From assembly GCF_002154505.1 (NCBI RefSeq), contig NZ_MUBM01000099.1, forward strand, positions 496-54,064: a DNA stretch of 53,569 bases, read 5' to 3'. The stretch comes from Streptomyces carpinensis (lineage in GTDB: Bacteria > Actinomycetota > Actinomycetes > Streptomycetales > Streptomycetaceae). The notes beneath the pieces are model-generated. The model searched no databases. It saw only the letters and a list, made by a program, of their open reading frames with translations, and had not been told where the DNA came from. Positions within the stretch are counted from its first letter, which is position 1, and each line of letters starts with the position of its first letter. Shown in pieces: positions 46,608-53,569 of this stretch. The translations under genes and the position numbers were made by a program.

Positions 46608-47488
46608 ACCTGGCCCGAGACGCGCCGGTCGTTGTGGAGCACCAGGACCGCAACGTCGTCCGCGGGGCGCTGTTCCGTGTGCTGCAGGAGCCGCGTGAAC
46701 ACGGCGCGCAGGACGGCCTGTGGGGAGGGGGGACCCGCTCGGGTCGCCTCGGTCAGTACCGCTGCCAGCGGGAAGAAGCGGCCACCGGTGTCCCGGGCGT
46801 CCTCCACGCCGTCCGTGTAGAGGACCAGGGTCTCTCCCGGCAGCAGACGGCCGAGGTGTTCGCCGGGCACGTCGGACGGCAGCGGGAACGGGCCCAGTGG
46901 AGGCAGCGGGTCGGCCTCCGTCAGGGGCCGGGCGCCCCGGGTGTTCAGCCGGTACGGCCAGGGGTGGCCGCAGTTGAGGGCGTGCAGGGCGCCGTCGGCG
47001 GCGATCTCCAGGAGCAGCACGGTGACGAAGTGCTCGGCCGCCTGGGGGTCCGGCTCCCGCTCGCGCACATGGCGGGCCAGCACCCAGTCCAGGCGGCGCA
47101 GCACGCCCGTGAGATCCGCCTCGTCGTGCACGGCCTCGCGGAAGTCGTCGAGTACGGCGGCGACGGTCCCGCGGGCGGCGAGGCCGTGTCCTCGCACGTC
47201 GCCGATCACGACGCGTACGCCGTGCTCGGTGGCGATCACCTCGTACAGGTCGCCGCCGACGGCCGCGCCCCGGTCGGCGGGCAGCTGGGCCGCCGCCAGG
47301 TGCAGCCCGGCGACACGCGGCGGCAGCGGCCGCAGCAGCACGCTCCGCGCGGCCCCCGCGACGGCGCGGGCCTGCCGCAGCTCGCGCAGGAGCGCGCGCC
47401 GGGCATGGAGGACGAGGCCGGTGCCCACCGCGAGGAACGCGGCGCCCGGCCGCATCCGGCGCGGAGCCCCAGCCCTGATGCGGATCAC
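46574..47488 (-). CDS. SpoIIE/PP2C-type serine phosphatase
   Basis: The 304-residue phosphatase has a short hydrophobic segment (about 13-27, GAAFLAVGTGLVLHA) and a SpoIIE domain (about 50-280). Metal-binding motifs are visible: GGDLYEVI, VVIGDVRGHGLAA, TLVLYTDGVEDAR and PADDVAVLVLH. Such enzymes dephosphorylate anti-sigma-factor antagonists or sense signals in stress and development. The GTG at 47488 (VIRIRAGAPRRMRPG) is chosen because it follows a hairpin and a G-rich site; the frame continues to 47560 but that part encodes the hairpin. The C-terminus ends in a dispersed repeat. Confidence 0.82.
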   Translation of the reverse strand: MIRIRAGAPRRMRPGAAFLAVGTGLVLHARRALLRELRQARAVAGAARSVLLRPLPPRVAGLHLAAAQLPADRGAAVGGDLYEVIATEHGVRVVIGDVRGHGLAARGTVAAVLDDFREAVHDEADLTGVLRRLDWVLARHVREREPDPQAAEHFVTVLLLEIAADGALHALNCGHPWPYRLNTRGARPLTEADPLPPLGPFPLPSDVPGEHLGRLLPGETLVLYTDGVEDARDTGGRFFPLAAVLTEATRAGPPSPQAVLRAVFTRLLQHTEQRPADDVAVLVLHNDRRVSGQVSTERGAGLCR

Positions 47489-47619
47489 GACGATGACCCC
47501 CAAACGGCGCCGACAGCGCGGACCGGCCCCGAAAGGCCGGTCCGATTCTGTCGACCGCACGCACCGCGGGGACAGGCTCGCCCGGAGTTCTCACCCGAAC
47601 GAGTGAGCACTCTCCGACT

Positions 47620-47633
47620 CTGCATTTATGCAG
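47620..47633. promoter_or_regulatory. ArgR-type half operator near pheT
   Basis: CTGCAT and ATGCAG flank a TT centre, a near-perfect palindrome matching the TGCAT/ATGCA half sites of the argC and argG operators in this window. It lies about 130 bases upstream of the SpoIIE-type phosphatase start and about 55 bases beyond the pheT stop. It could link that phosphatase gene to arginine, or be a chance match. Confidence 0.35.
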
Positions 47634-47640
47634 GTCACAG

Positions 47641-47678
47641 CCGAGGGGCGGGCCCGGCGCACCGGACCCGCCCCTCGG
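47641..47678 (-). terminator. terminator of pheST
   Basis: CCGAGGGGCGGG (47641-47652) pairs with CCCGCCCCTCGG (47667-47678), with a further CCGG/CCGG pairing inside the loop. It starts 10 bases after the pheT stop. No U-tract. Confidence 0.88.
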
Positions 47679-47688
47679 CGGAACAGCC

Positions 47689-50247
47689 TCAGCTGCGCAG
47701 CACCGCCCCGGTCCGCTCGGCGGCCAGCGCCACCGCGGCATCCCGGGCAGCCGACGCCTCGTCGACCGTCAGCGTGCGGTCGGGGGCGCGGAAGCGCAGT
47801 GCGTACGCCAGCGACTTGCGGCCCTCGCCGAGCTGTTCGGCGTTCTCGTATACGTCGAACAGGCGGATGGCCTCCAGGAGTTCACCGGCGCCCTCGCGCA
47901 GCGCGGCCTCGACCTCGGCGGCCGGGACCGGCTTGTCGACGACGAGGGCGACGTCCTGCGTGGCCACGGGGAACGAGGAGATCCGCGGCGCGCGCACGAT
48001 GCCGTCCCCGGCCCGCTGGATCAGGTCGAGGTCGACCTCCATGGCGCAGGTGCGCTCGGGCAGGTGCATCGCCTTCACCACGCGCGGGTGCAGCTCACCG
48101 GCATGGCCGACGAGGGTCCGCACGCCGTCCACCTCGGCATACAGCGCGGCGCACCGGCCGGGGTGCCACGGGGCGTGCTGGTCGGCCTGCACGGTCAGTT
48201 CCGTGCCCGCCTCACGGGCCACCAGGCGCGCCGCCTCGACGGCGTCGGCCCAGTCGCTCGGACGGCCCTTGCCCCACCAGCCGGCCTGCTCACGGGCGCC
48301 CGCGAGCACCACGGCGACCCGGCGGGGCTGGTGCGGCAGCGCGCTGTCGAGGGAGGCCAGCTCCTCGTCGGTGGGCCGGCGGTCGGCGGGCAGCCGGGCC
48401 GGGATCTCCTCCTGCCCGGTGGGCCGGAAGACCAGGCCGGTCTCGAACAGCGCCAGGTCGTGGCTGCCCCGTCCGTCGTTGCGGCGCAGCGCGCCGAGCA
48501 GGCCCGGCAGCAGCGTCGTACGCAGCGAGGGCTCCTCGTCGGAGAGCGGGTTGACGAGGGTGACCACGGTGCGGCGCGGGTCGTCGGCGTCCAGGTCGAG
48601 CTGGTCCAGCGCGGCCTCGCCGATGAACGGGTAGTTCAGCGCCTCGACGTATCCCGCGCCGGCCAGCGCGCGGCCGACGCGGCTGTGCAGCCGCTGCCGG
48701 TCGGTCAGGCCGTGCCCGGGCAGGGGCCTGGGCAGCGTGGAGGGCAGGTTCTCGTAGCCCTCCAGGCGGATGACCTCCTCGGCCAGGTCGTTCGGGTCGG
48801 TCAGGTCCGGCCGCCAGGACGGCGCGGTGACGATCAGCTCGTCCTGCCCGCCCGTCTCCCGGCCACCGCCCCGCAACGACGTGTTCCACGCGGCGGTGTT
48901 TCCCACGACGTCGCAGCCGATCTGCTGCAGTCGCCGTACGACCGTCTCGCGGCCGTAGGTGACGCCCGCGACCTTGTCCGGGTGGTCGGCCGGGATGGTG
49001 ATGGTGCGCGGTGCGGAGGGCGCGACGATCTCGGTGACGCCCGCGTCGGCGGTGCCGCCGGCGAGGAGGACCAGCAGGTCGACGGTGCGCTGGGCGGCGG
49101 CGGAGGCGGCCTGCGGGTCGACGCCCCGCTCGAAGCGGCGGGAGGCCTCCGAGGACAGCTTGTGCCGGCGGGCGGTGCGCGCGACGGCGACCGGGTCGAA
49201 GTGAGCGGCCTCGATGACGACCTCGGTGGTGGTGCCCTCGGTGTCGTCGATCTCCGTGTGGGCGCCGCCCATGACGCCCGCCAGCCCGACGGGGCCGCGG
49301 TCGTCGGTGATGACCAGGTCCTCGGTGGACAGCGTGCGGGTGACGCCGTCGAGGGTGGTGATCTTCTCGCCCCGCTCGGCCCGGCGGACGCCGATGGCGC
49401 CCTCGATCCGGGAGCGGTCGTAGGCGTGCAGCGGCTGGCCCAGCTCCAGCATCACGTAGTTGGTGATGTCCACGGCGAGCGAGATCGGGCGCATGCCCGC
49501 CTTCTGCAGCCGGCGTTGCAGCCAGATCGGGGAGCGGGCCTCGGGGTCGAGGCCGGTCACGGTGCGGGCGGTGAAGCGGTCGCAGCCGAACGGGTCGGAG
49601 ATCTGCACCGGGTGCCCGAAGGCGTTGGGCGCCGGAACGTCCAGCAGCGCCGGGTCGAGCAGCGGGCGGCCGTAGGCGATGGCGGCCTCGCGGGCGACGC
49701 CGCGCAGGGACAGGCAGTAGCCGCGGTCGGGCGTGACGGCGATGTCGAGGACCTCGTCGACGAGCTGGAGCAGCTCGATGGCGTCGGTGCCGACCTCGTG
49801 CTCGGGCGGCAGCACGATGATGCCGTGGCTGCCGTCGTCGCCCATGCCCAGCTCGTCGGCGGAGCAGATCATGCCGTGCGAGACCTTGCCGTAGGTCTTG
49901 CGCGCGGAGATCGAGAAGCCGCCGGGCAGCACGGCGCCGGGCAGGACCACGACGACCTTGTCCCCGACGGAGAAGTTGCGGGCGCCGCAGACGATCTCCT
50001 GCGGCTCGCCGGTGCCGTTGGCCTGGCCGACGTCGACGGTGCAGAAGCGGATCGGCTTCTTGAAGCCCTCCAGCTCCTCGATGGTGAGCACCTGGCCGAC
50101 GACGAGCGGCCCCTTGAGGTCGGCGCCGAGCTGTTCGACGGTCTCGACCTCGAGGCCGGCCGAAATGAGCTTGGCCTGGACGTCGCGCCCGGTCTCCGTC
50201 GCCGGCAGGTCGACGTACTCCCGCAGCCAAGAAAGCGGGACCCGCAT
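47689..50247 (-). CDS. pheT: phenylalanine-tRNA ligase beta subunit
   Basis: With PheS it forms the alpha2-beta2 enzyme that charges tRNA-Phe. The 852-residue subunit begins [14 protein letters not shown] and has a tRNA-binding EMAP-like N-domain (about 40-165, with [22 protein letters not shown]). The B3/B4 editing domain, B5 (about 430-505, [24 protein letters not shown]), the inactive catalytic-like core and the C-terminal FDX-ACB tRNA-binding domain (about 760-850) follow. The ATG overlaps the pheS stop by one base (TGATG). A strong hairpin ends the operon. Confidence 0.97.
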   Translation of the reverse strand: MRVPLSWLREYVDLPATETGRDVQAKLISAGLEVETVEQLGADLKGPLVVGQVLTIEELEGFKKPIRFCTVDVGQANGTGEPQEIVCGARNFSVGDKVVVVLPGAVLPGGFSISARKTYGKVSHGMICSADELGMGDDGSHGIIVLPPEHEVGTDAIELLQLVDEVLDIAVTPDRGYCLSLRGVAREAAIAYGRPLLDPALLDVPAPNAFGHPVQISDPFGCDRFTARTVTGLDPEARSPIWLQRRLQKAGMRPISLAVDITNYVMLELGQPLHAYDRSRIEGAIGVRRAERGEKITTLDGVTRTLSTEDLVITDDRGPVGLAGVMGGAHTEIDDTEGTTTEVVIEAAHFDPVAVARTARRHKLSSEASRRFERGVDPQAASAAAQRTVDLLVLLAGGTADAGVTEIVAPSAPRTITIPADHPDKVAGVTYGRETVVRRLQQIGCDVVGNTAAWNTSLRGGGRETGGQDELIVTAPSWRPDLTDPNDLAEEVIRLEGYENLPSTLPRPLPGHGLTDRQRLHSRVGRALAGAGYVEALNYPFIGEAALDQLDLDADDPRRTVVTLVNPLSDEEPSLRTTLLPGLLGALRRNDGRGSHDLALFETGLVFRPTGQEEIPARLPADRRPTDEELASLDSALPHQPRRVAVVLAGAREQAGWWGKGRPSDWADAVEAARLVAREAGTELTVQADQHAPWHPGRCAALYAEVDGVRTLVGHAGELHPRVVKAMHLPERTCAMEVDLDLIQRAGDGIVRAPRISSFPVATQDVALVVDKPVPAAEVEAALREGAGELLEAIRLFDVYENAEQLGEGRKSLAYALRFRAPDRTLTVDEASAARDAAVALAAERTGAVLRS

Positions 50248-51365
50248 CAGATCTCCATCCCGAACGGCCGGGTGAACCGGACGTCACCCTCGACCATGTC
50301 TCGCATGTCTTCGACGTTGTGGCGGAACATCAGCATCCGCTCGATGCCGAACCCGAAGGCGAATCCGCTGTACTTCTCCGGGTCGACGCCGCAGGCGGTG
50401 AGCACCCGCGGGTTGACCATGCCGCAGCCGCCCAGCTCGATCCAGCCTTCGCTGGAGCAGGTGCGGCAGGGCCGGTCGGGGTCGCCGACGGACGCGCCCT
50501 TGCAGACGTAGCAGAGCATGTCCATCTCGGCGGACGGCTCGGTGAACGGGAAGTAGTTCGGGCGCAGCCGGGTCTTCATGTCGGCGCCGAAGAGCGACTG
50601 GACCATGTGGTCCAGGGTGCCCTTGAGGTCCGCCATGGTCAGGCCCTCGTCGACGGCGAGCAGCTCGATCTGGTGGAAGACCGGGGTGTGCGTCGCGTCG
50701 AGCTCGTCCGTGCGGTAGACGCGGCCGGGGCAGACCACGTAGACCGGCGGCTCGCGGTGGAGCAGGGAGCGGATCTGCACCGGCGAGGTGTGGGTGCGCA
50801 GCACGACACCGCTGTCCTCGCCCTTGCCCGCCTCGATGAAGAACGTGTCCTGCATGGTGCGGGCCGGGTGGTCGGGCGCGATGTTGAGCGCGTCGAAGTT
50901 GAACCACTCGGCCTCGACCTCGGGGCCCTCGGCGACCTCGTACCCCATGGACACGAAGACGTCCGCGACCCGCTCCATCATGGTGGTCAGCGGGTGCCGG
51001 GCGCCGGCCGGTACGCGGTCGTAGGGCAGCGTGACGTCGACGGCCTCCTCGACGAGCACGCGGGCGTCCCGCTCGGCCTCCAGCTCGGTCTGGCGGGCGG
51101 CGAGCGCCTTGTTCACCGCACCGCGGGCCATGCCGACGCGCTTGCCTGCGTCGGCCTTGGCATGCGGGGGCAGGGCGCCGATCTCGCGGTTGGCGAGGGC
51201 CAGCGGGGAGGCGGGGCCGGTGTGGGCGACCTTGGCCTCGTGGAGCGCGTCGAGGGAGTCCGCGGCTGCGAAGGCGGCGAGCGCCTCGTCCCGCATGCGC
51301 TCGATCTCTTCCGGTTTCAACGTCTCGACCTCGACAGGGTCGTACGACTTATTGGGTGCCGACAT
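50247..51365 (-). CDS. pheS: phenylalanine-tRNA ligase alpha subunit
   Basis: The catalytic subunit of phenylalanyl-tRNA synthetase has 372 residues. It has an N-terminal coiled coil (about 15-95) and a class II catalytic domain (about 110-370) with [79 protein letters not shown], and the final [36 protein letters not shown]. It is the first gene of pheST. About 160 bases upstream lie before the PAS-kinase gene, with TAGACT near 51470 as a possible -10. I saw no T-box or Phe-rich leader peptide. Confidence 0.97.
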   Translation of the reverse strand: MSAPNKSYDPVEVETLKPEEIERMRDEALAAFAAADSLDALHEAKVAHTGPASPLALANREIGALPPHAKADAGKRVGMARGAVNKALAARQTELEAERDARVLVEEAVDVTLPYDRVPAGARHPLTTMMERVADVFVSMGYEVAEGPEVEAEWFNFDALNIAPDHPARTMQDTFFIEAGKGEDSGVVLRTHTSPVQIRSLLHREPPVYVVCPGRVYRTDELDATHTPVFHQIELLAVDEGLTMADLKGTLDHMVQSLFGADMKTRLRPNYFPFTEPSAEMDMLCYVCKGASVGDPDRPCRTCSSEGWIELGGCGMVNPRVLTACGVDPEKYSGFAFGFGIERMLMFRHNVEDMRDMVEGDVRFTRPFGMEI

Positions 51366-51525
51366 CTCTTCCCGTGCTTCCGATTGGCTGGCTGACGGTC
51401 CCCGTCACCGACTCGTGGACATTCCGTCTCCAGTGGTGGGACACAAAGGTGCCAAAAGCCGAGTCTAACGGGGCTGGGGAAAGCGGATGCGCCCGTGGGT
51501 CCTCGGCCGGTGCCGGGCGGCACGC

Positions 51526-52692
51526 CTAGAGCAGGTGTGCCGGGGTGCCCACGGGCAGGGTAAATCGGAACCGGGCGCCGCCGCCGACGGCGCGGCCGAC
51601 CGTGATGGTCCCGCCGTGGGCCTCGACGATGCCCTTGACGATGTAGAGCCCGAGGCCGGTGCCGCCGCGCTTGCTGCCCCGCCAGAAGCGGGTGAAGACG
51701 CGGTTCATGGACTCCTCCGGAATGCCGGGCCCCTCGTCGCTCACCGTGACCGACGTGGCGGTGTTCTCGATGTTCTCGGCTTCGTCCCCCTCGCGCGGGG
51801 ACGACGCGGCTGTGATGTCGATGGTGACGGTTCCCTCGCCGTGCCGCACCGCATTTTCGATGAGGTTGCTCAGCACCTGGTCGATCTTGTCCGGGTCGGC
51901 CCACAGCTCGGGCAGCGGCTGCTCCGTACGGACCAGGAAGCGGTCGGCGGGCTGGCCGGCGGCGACGTAGGCCTGGACGTGCCGGCCGACCGCGGCTCCC
52001 ATGTCGACGAGTTGACGGCGCACCTCCAGACGGCCGGAGTCGATGCGGGAGATGTCGAGCAGCTCGGCGATGAGCCGGGTGACGCGGTCGGCGTCGGCGT
52101 CGACGGTCTCCAGCATCAGCCGCTTCTGGTCGTCGGTGAACCTCTCCCACTTGGCGAGCAGCGTGGCGGTGAAGCCCTTGACGGAGGTCAGCGGGGAGCG
52201 CAGCTCGTGCGCCACGGTGGCGATCAGCTCGGCGTGGCTGCGCTCCGTGCGGCGGCGGGCCTCGGTGTCCCGCAGGGAGACGACCACGCGGCGGACGGGA
52301 CCGGTGGGGCGGGCCCGGACGTACCTGGCCGACACGAGGACTTCCCGGCCCCCGTGCAGCAGGAGGTTGCGCTCGGGCTGGCCCACGCGGGTGGCGAGAC
52401 CGCCGTAGGGGTCGGTCAGCTGCCACCAGCGGCGCCCTTCCAGGTCCTCCAGGGGCAGGGCCTTCTCCAGGCGCTGCCCGAGGGCTTCCTCGGCGGGGAC
52501 GGCGGTGATGCGGGCGGCGGCGACGTTGAAGCAGATCACCCGGCCGTGTTCGTCGGCGACGACCAGCCCGTCCGGCAGGTCGTCGGGGTCGATGCCGAGT
52601 CCGGTGGGATCCCCGGCGGTCCGGGGCGCGGGCAGCCGTGGCGCCTCGCGCCTGCCCGGTGCGCCGCTCGTGCCGACACTCATCCCCGTCAT
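51526..52692 (-). CDS. PAS-domain sensor histidine kinase, apparently soluble
   Basis: The 388-residue kinase has a PAS domain (about 40-140, DDLPDGLVVADEHGRVICFNVAAARI). The DHp domain has His162 (ELIATVAHELRSPLTSVKGF) and the ATPase domain has N box NLIENAVRHGEG, G1 DEGPGIPEE and G2 GTGLGLYIVKG. No membrane segment is obvious, so it is probably cytoplasmic. No response regulator lies next to it (orphan kinase). It lies between pheST and the TrmH gene, a common actinomycete arrangement. The ATG at 52692 is chosen because GGAAGG lies seven bases upstream; an ATG at 52683 is possible. Confidence 0.9.
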   Translation of the reverse strand: MTGMSVGTSGAPGRREAPRLPAPRTAGDPTGLGIDPDDLPDGLVVADEHGRVICFNVAAARITAVPAEEALGQRLEKALPLEDLEGRRWWQLTDPYGGLATRVGQPERNLLLHGGREVLVSARYVRARPTGPVRRVVVSLRDTEARRRTERSHAELIATVAHELRSPLTSVKGFTATLLAKWERFTDDQKRLMLETVDADADRVTRLIAELLDISRIDSGRLEVRRQLVDMGAAVGRHVQAYVAAGQPADRFLVRTEQPLPELWADPDKIDQVLSNLIENAVRHGEGTVTIDITAASSPREGDEAENIENTATSVTVSDEGPGIPEESMNRVFTRFWRGSKRGGTGLGLYIVKGIVEAHGGTITVGRAVGGGARFRFTLPVGTPAHLL

Positions 52693-52729
52693 CCCACCCT
52701 TCCCACTGTGGGCCCCCGAGCTGGTCAGC

Positions 52730-53569
52730 CTACTGGCTCCGGGTGACGGAGCGGCATCCCCCGGGGGCGCGCTGTGCACGGGCCGAGGCGTAGAGACAGA
52801 CGGCGGCGGCGGTCGCGAGGTTCAGGCTCTCGGCCTTTCCGTGGATCGGGACGCGGACGACGGCGTCGGCGAGGGCCCGGGTCTCCTCCGGCAGCCCCCA
52901 TGCCTCGTTGCCGAACACCCAGGCGGTGGGCCCGCCCATGGTGCCCTTGTCGAGCTCGTCGTCGAGGTCCTGCTCGCCCGCGCCGTCGGCGGCGAGGATG
53001 CGCACCCCGGCGTCCTTGAGCCCGGCGACCGCCTGCTCGACGGGGACGCCCACGGCGACCGGCAGGTGGAAGAGCGAGCCGACGGAGGCTCGCACGGCCT
53101 TGGGGTTGTACAGGTCCACGGAGGCGTCGGTGAGGACCACCGCGTCGGCTCCGGCGGCGTCGGCGCAGCGCAGGACGGTGCCCGCGTTGCCGGGGTCGCG
53201 CACGTGGGCGAGGACGGCGACGAGGCGGGGGCGGGCGGTGAGGATCTCCTCGAACGGCGTGTCGAGGAACCGGCAGACCCCGACGAGACCCTGCGGGGTG
53301 ACGGTGGTGGAGATGTCGGCGATGACCTCGTCGGCGGCGAGGTGGATCCGGGCGCCGGCGTCGCGGGCCTCGCCCACGATGTCGGCGTACCGCTCGGCGG
53401 CGTCGAGGGTCGCGAACAGCTCGACGAGGGTGGCTCCGCCGCTCCCGGCACCGGCCGTCCGGTGCGCGGCGGCCTCCCGCACGGCCTGCGGGCCCTCGGC
53501 GAGGAACAGCCGCTCCTTCCCCCGGAAGTTCCGCCTGGCGAGCCGCCGGGCGGAACTTCCGGGGGAAGG
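52730..53569 (-). CDS. TrmH-family (SpoU) RNA methyltransferase, 5' end cut by the right edge
   Basis: About 280 codons of an RNA 2'-O-methyltransferase are visible. The three SPOUT motifs are present: motif 1 LAHVRDPGNAGTVLRCADAAGADAVVL, motif 2 WVFGNEAWGLPEE and motif 3 VPIHGKAESLNLATAAAVCLYASAR. An N-terminal substrate-binding part begins with ARRLARRNFRGKERLFLAEGPQAV. The frame is open through the right edge with no start. The outermost seven codons (PSPGSSA) come from the fold-back repeat and probably do not belong to the gene. The target RNA is unknown. Confidence 0.88.
   Translation of the reverse strand, partial: PSPGSSARRLARRNFRGKERLFLAEGPQAVREAAAHRTAGAGSGGATLVELFATLDAAERYADIVGEARDAGARIHLAADEVIADISTTVTPQGLVGVCRFLDTPFEEILTARPRLVAVLAHVRDPGNAGTVLRCADAAGADAVVLTDASVDLYNPKAVRASVGSLFHLPVAVGVPVEQAVAGLKDAGVRILAADGAGEQDLDDELDKGTMGGPTAWVFGNEAWGLPEETRALADAVVRVPIHGKAESLNLATAAAVCLYASARAQRAPGGCRSVTRSQ
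53515..53569. repeat. perfect 21-bp inverted repeat ending exactly at the right edge
   Basis: Bases 53515-53535 are the exact reverse complement of 53549-53569, with a 13-base spacer. The inner arm encodes the conserved RNFRGKE of the methyltransferase; the outer arm encodes PSPGSSA, unlike family members as I recall them. A fold-back chimera at a contig end is the simplest explanation. Confidence 0.75.

Noticed and set aside
51366..51525. Phe leader peptide or T-box before pheS
   Set aside because: No run of Phe codons and no T-box sequence were visible in the 160-base region.

Overview
The window is about 53.6 kb of very GC-rich DNA with strong third-position GC bias, frequent GTG/TTG starts and actinobacterial gene families. 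It is chromosomal DNA of a Streptomyces or very close relative. From memory, the gene order resembles the S. coelicolor core around argCJBDR and pheST. I found no transposase, phage gene, CRISPR array, tRNA or rRNA. The window appears to be a whole contig: both edges cut genes, and the right edge ends in a perfect 21-bp fold-back that looks like an assembly artefact.

Layout. 1-3040: 5' end of a Pro/Ala-rich protein (perhaps the N-terminal extension of CobT), cobL and an acetyltransferase. 3188-6190: a methionine ABC importer (metN-metI-metQ) preceded by a Met/Cys-rich leader peptide and two mutually exclusive hairpins, a plausible attenuator. 6576-8401: two small membrane proteins, an acetyltransferase and a sigma-like protein. 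8468-10721: a secreted GlpQ phosphodiesterase divergent from a PlsC-type acyltransferase. 10828-12902: a TetR/MFS efflux pair with a near-ideal palindromic operator. 12996-13967: an aldo/keto reductase. 14042-16788: argG and argH, with an ArgR-type operator on the argG promoter.

16972-25254 is the most unusual block. It holds an FMN-oxidase-fold protein, a histidine kinase/response regulator pair and, divergently, two tandem pairs of a six-helix haem/FAD/NAD ferric-reductase-like membrane protein and an extracytoplasmic FMN-binding protein. The block ends with an ApbE flavin transferase. Three DxxSGAT flavinylation sites are visible. Two 11-bp-phased direct repeats lie between the regulator and the reductase operon. 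I read this as a two-component-controlled trans-membrane electron-transfer system built on covalently bound FMN, lying between the two halves of the arginine cluster.

25306-30202: the overlapping operon argC-argJ-argB-argD-argR, with the argC promoter and ARG boxes overlapping the end of the gene upstream. 30246-34294: YfhO, a family-2 glycosyltransferase and GtrA, the same three components as the Bacillus/Listeria CsbB-GtcA-YfhO wall-polymer glycosylation system. 34668-37154: a secreted GH51 arabinofuranosidase. 37373-41827: a DUF6314 protein, a phosphatase-fold protein lacking the usual catalytic histidines, an acetyltransferase, a MocR-type regulator, an EamA exporter whose start codon overlaps that of the divergent regulator, and a DUF1918 protein. 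41832-46228: a GH10-like secreted hydrolase, 3-hydroxybutyryl-CoA dehydrogenase, a NUDIX hydrolase and an HTH-TPR regulator. 46574-53569: a SpoIIE-type phosphatase, pheT-pheS, a PAS histidine kinase and a 5'-truncated TrmH-family RNA methyltransferase.

Most of the window is Streptomyces housekeeping and lineage-specific DNA. The points most worth following are the flavinylated redox cluster, the metNIQ leader, the three-gene glycosylation module, the ArgR-like sites, several apparently leaderless promoters and the fold-back at the right end.
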